This document shows, piece after piece, positions 57,063 through 64,000 of a stretch of 64,000 nt of DNA; the stretch's first letter is position 1; each line of letters starts with the position of its first letter. The translations under genes were made by a program, and so were the position numbers. A model generated the notes under the pieces. That model saw only the letters and a list, made by a program, of their open reading frames with translations. It made no database searches and was not told the DNA's origin. This DNA comes from Adineta vaga (taxonomy: Eukaryota; Rotifera), in the NCBI GenBank assembly GCA_021613535.1, contig CP075492.1, positions 4,960,001 through 5,024,000 of the forward strand. Reading direction: 5' to 3'.

Positions 57063-57834
57063 CGATATGCTATGTAAGTCGCTTGTAATACGTCCGTTCG
57101 ATATTAAAAAGTGTGATATTATTTTCTTTTAGTTTGAATGTCGTTCGAAAAGAAATTGTAACAAAAAATATATATATTTTTTCCGCTCTGTTAGAAGAAT
57201 ACATTTTAATATCGTTTGATTTACCATCTCTAACAATTTGAGACTTCTGATGTCTGTTTTTTATGTGAAATTTAACGAGAATTGATTACTTAGAAAATCT
57301 AAATATAACATATATTCTCAGACAGTAATTCGTTTTGAATGTTGATAATTGATAAATAATTCAGGAAAATTTTAAATCATATATGGATCAAGCTACATCA
57401 CTAAAAATCTGTAATCCATACCGGCGATTTTCAATCGAAACCCTTTATTAAACTAAGTATAGAATCTCACGAGGTATATAGATAATAGATGTACCGAAAT
57501 AATTAACACCGAAAAAATGAACTATTTATAATGCGATATTTATGGAAGGATATTATGCGGATTTAGAACTATTTTATGTTTCCAATAAGAAATTGGAATC
57601 CGTCATTCTTCTTTAACTATGTATTCAAAATGAACAAATTTGTTGCTCGTTTGAAAATTATAATCTGTTAAAACAGACATGACAATGCAATGGCTGCGTC
57701 CGCGAAAAAAATCTGTGTTCTTATCTGTCGAGCTAGGAAAAAACCAGTTTGCATAAACTGTTGTGAAATTTTGTGTTTTATCGTCGGTGATTAATAATTC
57801 ATCGTACGAACGAGTTTTGTCATTTATTTTCGTC
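57063..57834. other. Divergent intergenic region
   Basis: About 770 bp between receptor 3 and the first RGM-like gene. A 77-codon minus-strand frame (57603-57836) overlaps the RGM-like start codon; its status is unclear. Otherwise AT-rich without exons. Confidence 0.4.
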
Positions 57835-59604
57835 ATGATTTATAGAAAGTTACATTTTCTTCTCGTCTTCATCAATTTTATTGTGCAGTGTTACTGCTCT
57901 ACTGAAACTTATTGGAATGAAACATTGGACACCTCTTCACAAATCATTCCCATTATACCTAACAATGACATATACAAATGTGTCTCATATACAACTGCTC
58001 ATGTTGATGTTTCACATTGGATCAATCAAGATTTCTCCATCTACAAAGATTGTCAAACATCTGGTCTCTACACTCTCAACAGAATTGATCGACAATTCAA
58101 AATTGAAATCGATGTACAACGATCATGGATTGTTGAAGTATACATCTTCATTCCATATTCTCATATTCACTTACTCTCTCATTTATTCTAGACATCAGCA
58201 ATCATTTTCAATGGCACAATCAAACCAATCTGTGGTCTCAATTCTCATAATTTTGCACTTCGTCCAACACAAAGTTGTGCAGATAACGGTAAATCTAAGA
58301 ATATTTTCAACAAATATCTAAAGTTAATATTTATTCACAGGAATCAATGTGACAATCACAGAAACAGATCGATTCGAAACAGTATGTCTATATCATGAAA
58401 TGGGCAATCTCACGATCATTACTACACATAGTGTAAAGTCTCATTCTATCAATCATATTGTTGTTCGAATATCCATTATTATTTGTGGATATTTTAGAAA
58501 AATGGTGAGCCTCTTCATTTTAACATCAATATTTGGCAAGCACAAGCCGATGCTGATAGTTCATATGGTCTCTGTACAGGTGACACGTGTAGTTCAAATT
58601 TTCATCGAAATACTCTTACAGATGATCTTCGATCTAGCAGTTATCCTGATAATGTTGTGGAACTGATTTGTGATATTTATATTGATAATTATCTGAATAC
58701 AACTGGACGTGAACCGTGGCAACGATCACTTCATTATAATCGAACGATTCAAAATGCTCGACAAGCATGCATTGCTGATGTGCAACGAGAAGATTGGCCA
58801 CATGTAAGTTTCTTTTCGAAAATATGACTATGATTTTGTATGAGACATTTTTGAATGTATATAAACTTTTGTAGACAGCAGGTGGAAGTGTAGAAGTGTT
58901 GTTTGTCGAAGAACAAGTGAATTCTGATGAGATAAAAGAAATGGGTGATATTCAAAGAAATTTTCATACTAATTTGGAAGATAAACTTGTGAAGCTTGCA
59001 GAAACGATTGATAAATCAAGAATAGATGTGAATGATATGTTGGCTAAAATAACGACAACAACTAGTACGACGATAATTACCGACGTAAGTATTTTATGTT
59101 TGCTGATTAAAAGTATATATAGATACGAGTTTCATACATTAGACTGATGTAACATCTCAATTTACATCTACAACGAGTTCAGTATATTCAACTAACAGTT
59201 CATCAGAAGTTCGTAATGTATTGCTTGCTTTATACATATTAAATGGAGCTTTATTAACTATATTTAAAGAGTTTTTCATTCAATTAATTAACCATTATAA
59301 ATAGAATAGAATATTCCTAATAAGACTGATTTTTTTTCATTTATTATAGCCATCAACATCATCACTGAATTCAACGACAGAGAAGCGTATGTTCTTATTC
59401 TATTCTCAATGATTTCATCTATTTTGCTTTCATTTAGCAAGCAATAATTCTTTGGGTATCATCATTGGTTGTAGTGTAGGAGGTGCAGTTCTTCTTATTG
59501 GACTTCTTATTGGTGTCTACTGTTGTATTAAAAAATCCAATCGAAAACAAATAGCCACTGATAATGAATATGATATGAATGAACGCCGCAGTGAATCGTT
59601 TTAA
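57835..59604 (+). CDS. RGM/hemojuvelin-like type I membrane protein (copy A)
   Basis: Eight exons (57835-58137, 58192-58288, 58341-58432, 58498-58803, 58875-59084, 59143-59208, 59350-59386, 59438-59604) sum to 425 residues. A signal peptide (FLLVFINFIVQCYCS) precedes a VWD-like C-RGM region: IYKCVSYTTAHVDVSHW (GDPH degenerate), then DCQTSGLYTLNRIDRQFKIE, then YGLCTGDTC, with ARQACIADVQ later. A Thr/Ser stalk (TTTSTTIITD) leads to a TM helix (IIIGCSVGGAVLLIGLLIG) and a short charged tail. RGM proteins are BMP co-receptors and neogenin ligands and are normally GPI-anchored; a true TM segment differs from that. Ligand binding here is inference. Confidence 0.65.
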
Positions 59605-59983
59605 ACTAGAAAATAGATTTATTTCTGATTTTTCGTATTGATGTATGCCTACATATTTTTATCAAGAATATAAATACGGAATCAGTCTAAGTTAGTCATC
59701 ATTGAAACATTGTAATGTGAGAGATTTGTCGAATGTTTTAATATTATACATCATGAATATAATAAACAAACGATAAGAAGAGATTCAAATAGTCGCAGAA
59801 TTTCTACTATCGAATATGTCTTTTCGGCGAAAGAACGTGCATTATTTTTTCTTTGTGATACTAATATTGTGTGATAACACTGCATGATATAGACAATCGT
59901 CATGATTGCTCTTATCTTTTCATCATCTCTTCCAACACTATTTTTGTTCTAACAGTTTTGAATTTGTATACGAGAAATTATAT
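59605..59983. other. Intergenic between RGM-like copies A and B
   Basis: About 380 bp, AT-rich. No exon seen; presumably the promoter of copy B. Confidence 0.4.
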
Positions 59984-61450
59984 ATGAAGTACATTGATCT
60001 TGTATTCTTTTTTATTCTAAGCGTAATTGTTTTCAATCGTTCTGGTATGTTCTTTCGAAAAAGCTAATATCAATTGTTTGCCACTATGTTTGTTATATTA
60101 GCTGAAGCACAAAATGAGCTATATGAGTGCTATTTATGGGGAGATCCGCATATTTTAACTTGGAAACCAATAAATGATCCTTATAATCCGATATATTATC
60201 AGGACTGTTATAACCCTGGATTTATTTCGATTGTCAGGAATGAATTTATATCTTTTAGAATAACAATTCAGAAGTTTCGGGCGGTGGAAGTATGTCTATA
60301 TGAAGTAATGATCCTGTAACTATTATCTAAGCATTTTCTTTTCAGGCAGATATAACCTTCTACGACGGGACGTCGAAAGTACCAATTTGTACGATTTTTC
60401 TTGAAGGAGATTTTATAGAGTCTGATGATCCAGTCAGATGTGCACAGCGTGGTAGGACAGATTGGAAGCAAACAATCTTTGATTCAGAATTTATATAGGA
60501 ATAACATGGAATCGAACAACATCTAGTTCAGATCAACTAATAACTATCATTTATTCGAAAGCCAATTTTGCAACAACTATACGAATAATGGTAAGCAGAT
60601 TTATGTGGTTTATTGCCTGATAATCTTTAGGATGTACAAAAGATACATATATGTATGTTCTTCGTTCATAAACACAGATTCACATTCACGCTATCAACAA
60701 TAGTTGTAAGCTTTTTTTTAATGATGATTAGTTTTTACTTTTAGAAAGCTCCTTGCGATAACGGTGCCTATCTTAATGTCTATGTATGGCTACCAAAGAC
60801 TCTGGCAGACAAATCTACAGGTTTTTGTAAAAAAATGACCCAAATTGTCTCCTTACTTCTTTGAGAACGGTCTCAGAGTCTGATCAAGTAGGCAACCAAT
60901 CACTAAATCAAATGGTTACTAGAGTTGATGCTAGAGCTATTTGTAAAACTTATGTGGATACATATATGAATAAAATCAATTCTATACCATCGCAATTGGA
61001 TGCTTTTATGAATACAACCGTCGAATACGTCATGAATACATGCATGGAAGATTTCATTTCTACTGGTGACCTAGAAGTAATTCATAGTTTAAAAGTCGCT
61101 TGACTTGATAAAATATATTTACAGATTGCACGTGCATCACTCGATGTATTGATGATAAAGAAGTTAACGAGAGGTGTGACATCGATTGATGCAATCCAAA
61201 GAACTATGGAAACTGATGCACAAGATGCATTAGCCAACTTGAAAGAAGCTATAGAACGAGCTGAGACCATAATTCGCCGTATATACAATAAAACTGACAT
61301 TCGCGTAAGACGATCCCACCCTGCCCATCGTATTTGGTATTATTTTCTTCTTTCAGGTTCCATGCAATCCTCTAACACCACCACTTATTTTATCGAAAAC
61401 AACAACAACAACAACAACAACAACACCGACCACAACAACTACTGCATCAG
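59984..61450 (+). CDS. RGM/hemojuvelin-like secreted protein (copy B), one frame break
   Basis: Exons 59984-60044 (signal peptide), 60102-60289, 60346-60451, 60499-60590, 60745-61076, 61125-61304 and 61357-61450. The C-RGM/VWD pattern is clearest here: LWGDPHILTW, DCYNPGFISIVRNEFISF, YDGTSKVPICT, GITWNRTTSSS, a CK..DPNC segment equivalent to RGM LCVNGCP, RAICKTYVDTYM, and NTCMEDFISTGDLEIARASL, which parallels the RGM end (SCVFDLLTTGDANF). It ends in a poly-Thr stretch (ACA repeats ~61399-61440). A run of seven A at 60829-60835 breaks the frame (eight would keep it). The following exon, expected to carry a membrane anchor as in copy A, was not found. Confidence 0.65.
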
Positions 61451-62002
61451 GTAGGCAAGAATATCTAAGATATAAAAATAATAGCTGATAGTCGTACATG
61501 ATATTAAAGTCACAGAGAAACATGAATCTTGTCGAATTTCAATCAAAATGTGTCGATGATTACATATTGTAACTGCCCACCTCTGCAATAGAATGTTCTC
61601 ACGGATTCGAAGGGTGTTCTAGAGGGTATTATGTGAAATTTCTAACAGAAGAATCATATGGTCTTCACCGTCATTTAGACGATTTCAAATAGAATTCTCT
61701 CCGTCTGTATAATGTGCATGCGAATATCACCCAATCTCTGTCATCCACGTTTCTTATTTTCCTCTAAATTCTCAATCTGTTTCGCTTTTCGTCGAATTAT
61801 TCTTATCAGAAAAAAAGGAAACTTCAAGTGACTTATTTAAAACGCAAAAGCAAGCGTAGATGACAATATCTCACTCTTTTTCTTATCTCATGTTGACTTA
61901 TATATGCTGGTTGCTCGTGCAATATCGGCAGCGATTACTTCCCACCCTTTATCTACGTGTATAAATTAACATGCGTTTAGACATAATTTTCTAAATCAAC
62001 AG
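61451..62002. other. Intergenic between RGM-like copies B and C
   Basis: About 550 bp. No anchor exon for copy B could be recognised. A TATAAAT-like element at ~61960 lies about 43 bp before the copy C start. Confidence 0.4.
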
Positions 62003-64000
62003 ATGGCTCGTCTATTTACCTGTTTACTCGTCGTCGCAATTCGTCTTATTTCAGAAACTTTTGGTTTGTTTGATTCTTTAGTTTTCTCATATTCATCTTA
62101 TATCGATTTTGAGAACATTTTTCTTTACAACTATAAATCGTTTGTTTGAACCAATGATTGAGATCATTTTTTGAAGAAAATACTAAAACAGATTTGAATA
62201 CTGTGAAGTAATTCCTAGTGAATAGCTTAAATATGTCATAATCTATTACTGAATAATCAGATCGATTGCAATCTTTGAAGAAGCGAGTCTTGTTGCTTTA
62301 GCATGAGACTAATACCAGTCTTGTCATGTGACTAAGATTAAAGCGCTAGTTCTATCTTTACGCATACGTAGCATCTTGTAACTCAGTTTTCGCACCAGTC
62401 ATTGTATATCATGCATTGATCCGAGAGAGATTGAATAGTAAATTTACTCATCTTGCTTAAGACAAAACTGATTCCGAAATGTTCAACATCGCGGAACAGG
62501 ATGACTGCTCAAAGCAATAGTATACGAAACTTAGCTTAAGAAGAACTCAAGCGTAGTTTTCTAGGAGTACAGATTTTATTACAGTTTAGAAATAATAATT
62601 TACTGAAAAGAAATCCGAATAAAAGGTGACTAATGACTTCTTCACTTCTATTACATTTCTTTATACTATCATTGCTTTTAAAAAGTATTTAAAATTTCAG
62701 AAAAAAGTATACACCACACACACCTATCTCGCGCTCCTTTAGATGTTTTTCGTCTATCATTCGCAGGGTGAGTGGATGCATAATTATTTTCGTTTTGGTT
62801 CAAACCCACTCCCTATCATTACAGATTCTGCTGTATTATGAAATTGCTGTTGTTCGGGATACTTTCAATGTTTCAACGAAATAATTGCTATTCGAAGTTG
62901 ACCCTTCGAAACTAAATCTCTCCTTAGTAAGAATAGTACCAAAGCAATCATGTCTTGTTCTCGTTGCAAGCGTTAACTGTAGTTAAAATTTCACTATTTT
63001 GTGTGAATTATTATAGTAATAGACTTTGGATTCTTTTTATAAATTTCTGTCCGTTTTCCCCTATACTTTGCATCATTTGCAATGTTACGGTTTACATTCT
63101 GTGATCATCACAGTTATAGACATGCTATTTGTTTTTTTTTCAGCTCATGATGAGGAACCTTTGCACTTTTGCGAAGCTGTGACTGATCCTCACATCAAAA
63201 CTTGGCATTCACCAAGTACCTATAGCAGCACCCAACATCATCAAAATTGTTACTTTCCGGGAATGTTTCCAATTGTAAGAAATAATTTTGTTTATTTTCA
63301 AGTGCTAACTAACCAGAAATTTATGTGTGAGGTAAGTATTTTCATACTGACTATTTCATAAATATGCATATCATTGTTGCTTTCAGCTGACCTTAATGTT
63401 TTCTGATGGAACGACAGTAATTCCAATTTGCACGTTGGTGTCACAGAATTTTGAAATTTATGGAGATAGTCACAGATGTGGTGAACATGGTAGGAGAATT
63501 AAATGTGTGGAATAATGCTTATAGTGCTTTTAGGTATCACATGGAATACAACAAGAAGTGGTGCTTTCTATTTTATGACAATATCTTATACAAAAGCACG
63601 CTTCTCCACTACCATCGAACATAACGTAAATATACGGATTTTAGTTTTTCCTTCACCTATATAGGTTGCATAGTACACTTGATCCAAATTCTATCACTCT
63701 AAATAGATTTCATTATACTTATTATATCGTACTCATAGCAATCTAATTCTAAACAAAGTTTAACAAAATATAGAAAGAGAAAAGGTAAATATGCAAGAAT
63801 AAGATTAAATACGTAACAAAAATGAAAACGTTGATAAATATACAATATTCATACTTTCGATCTTTTATACGTTCACCTATATGAACCTCTATTTTTATCT
63901 AGTCATACGCATTGATCGTTTTATATCAATAGAGATGAAAGTAATGTTTCTAATGGAAATTTATTTTGCAGCTAATTTTTAAAAACTTACTGAATTATTC
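62003..64000 (+). CDS. RGM/hemojuvelin-like protein (copy C), 5' part, runs off the window
   Basis: Signal exon 62003-62063 (MARLFTCLLVVAIRLISETF, phase-1 end), then after an unusually long ~1.08-kb intron exons 63144-63331, 63387-63489 and 63534-63625. They encode FCEAVTDPHIKTW, NCYFPGMFPIVRNNFVYFQV, FSDGTTVIPICTLV and GITWNTTRSG, closely parallel to copy B. Exon lengths of 61, 188 and 92 nt are identical to copy B. After 63625 the next exon is not clear; an acceptor-like TTATTTTGCAG occurs at ~63961-63971. If the signal exon is wrong, the gene starts nearer 63100. Confidence 0.6.

Noticed and set aside
1-64000. tRNA, rRNA or CRISPR features
   Set aside because: No B-box-like tRNA signature with a foldable arm, no rRNA core sequence and no regularly spaced direct repeats were noticed by eye; a tRNAscan and Rfam search would settle this.

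Overview
This window reads as nuclear DNA of a small-genome animal, most likely a bdelloid rotifer. It is AT-rich, its genes carry many 45-65 bp GT..AG introns, and intergenic gaps are often short. Unmistakable animal genes are present: OTX homeobox, protein kinase D, RNF41/NRDP1, NABP/SOSS-B, SNU13, C15orf61, Ly6-like and RGM-like. Several families and domain fusions look like those reported from rotifers. No bacterial operons, rRNA, tRNA or CRISPR were seen. The taxonomic call is an inference.

Layout. 1-2.3 kb: a frame-broken 7TM receptor and a tiny His/Gly/Tyr-rich protein. 2.9-9.3 kb: a 1,206-aa DUF924 / FSH-hydrolase / DUF2828-like / LRR fusion, then a secreted glycosidase-like protein. 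9.4-16.8 kb: a decayed gene, three small secreted peptides, a D-glutamate cyclase-like gene and a membrane-anchored 5'-nucleotidase. 17.3-23.4 kb: a secreted AlkB-like dioxygenase fused to an HExxH peptide-hydroxylase-like domain, a FAF1-type UAS domain spliced to an F-box-like protein, and TPR remnants. 24.5-35.1 kb: a 7TM receptor, a NOPCHAP1-like gene with SNU13, OTX, RNF41, and a tight minus-strand cluster of short tRNase Z, NABP and C15orf61. 36.4-39.8 kb: protein kinase D with two interchangeable versions of one kinase-domain exon. 40-47 kb: a Ser/Thr-rich gene, a receptor, a large unknown gene and a Ly6-like gene. 47.6-57.1 kb: three tandem 7TM receptors, the third split by a young, complete 5.7-kb Ty3/Gypsy-type LTR retrotransposon. 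57.8-64 kb: three tandem RGM/hemojuvelin-like genes.

How the parts relate. Housekeeping genes (tRNA maturation, snoRNP/spliceosome, SSB complex, ubiquitin ligase) sit in compact runs. Gaps of 32 and 63 bp carrying splice-acceptor-like tracts suggest polycistronic units resolved by spliced-leader trans-splicing. Receptors, secreted peptides and RGM-like proteins are the expanded, lineage-specific material. About ten single-base frame breaks occur in otherwise conserved genes, three of them in 7-nt homopolymers. Residual assembly error therefore has to be excluded before calling these genes dead. All spliced models here were derived by eye and checked by reading-frame arithmetic and family similarity, not by transcripts.
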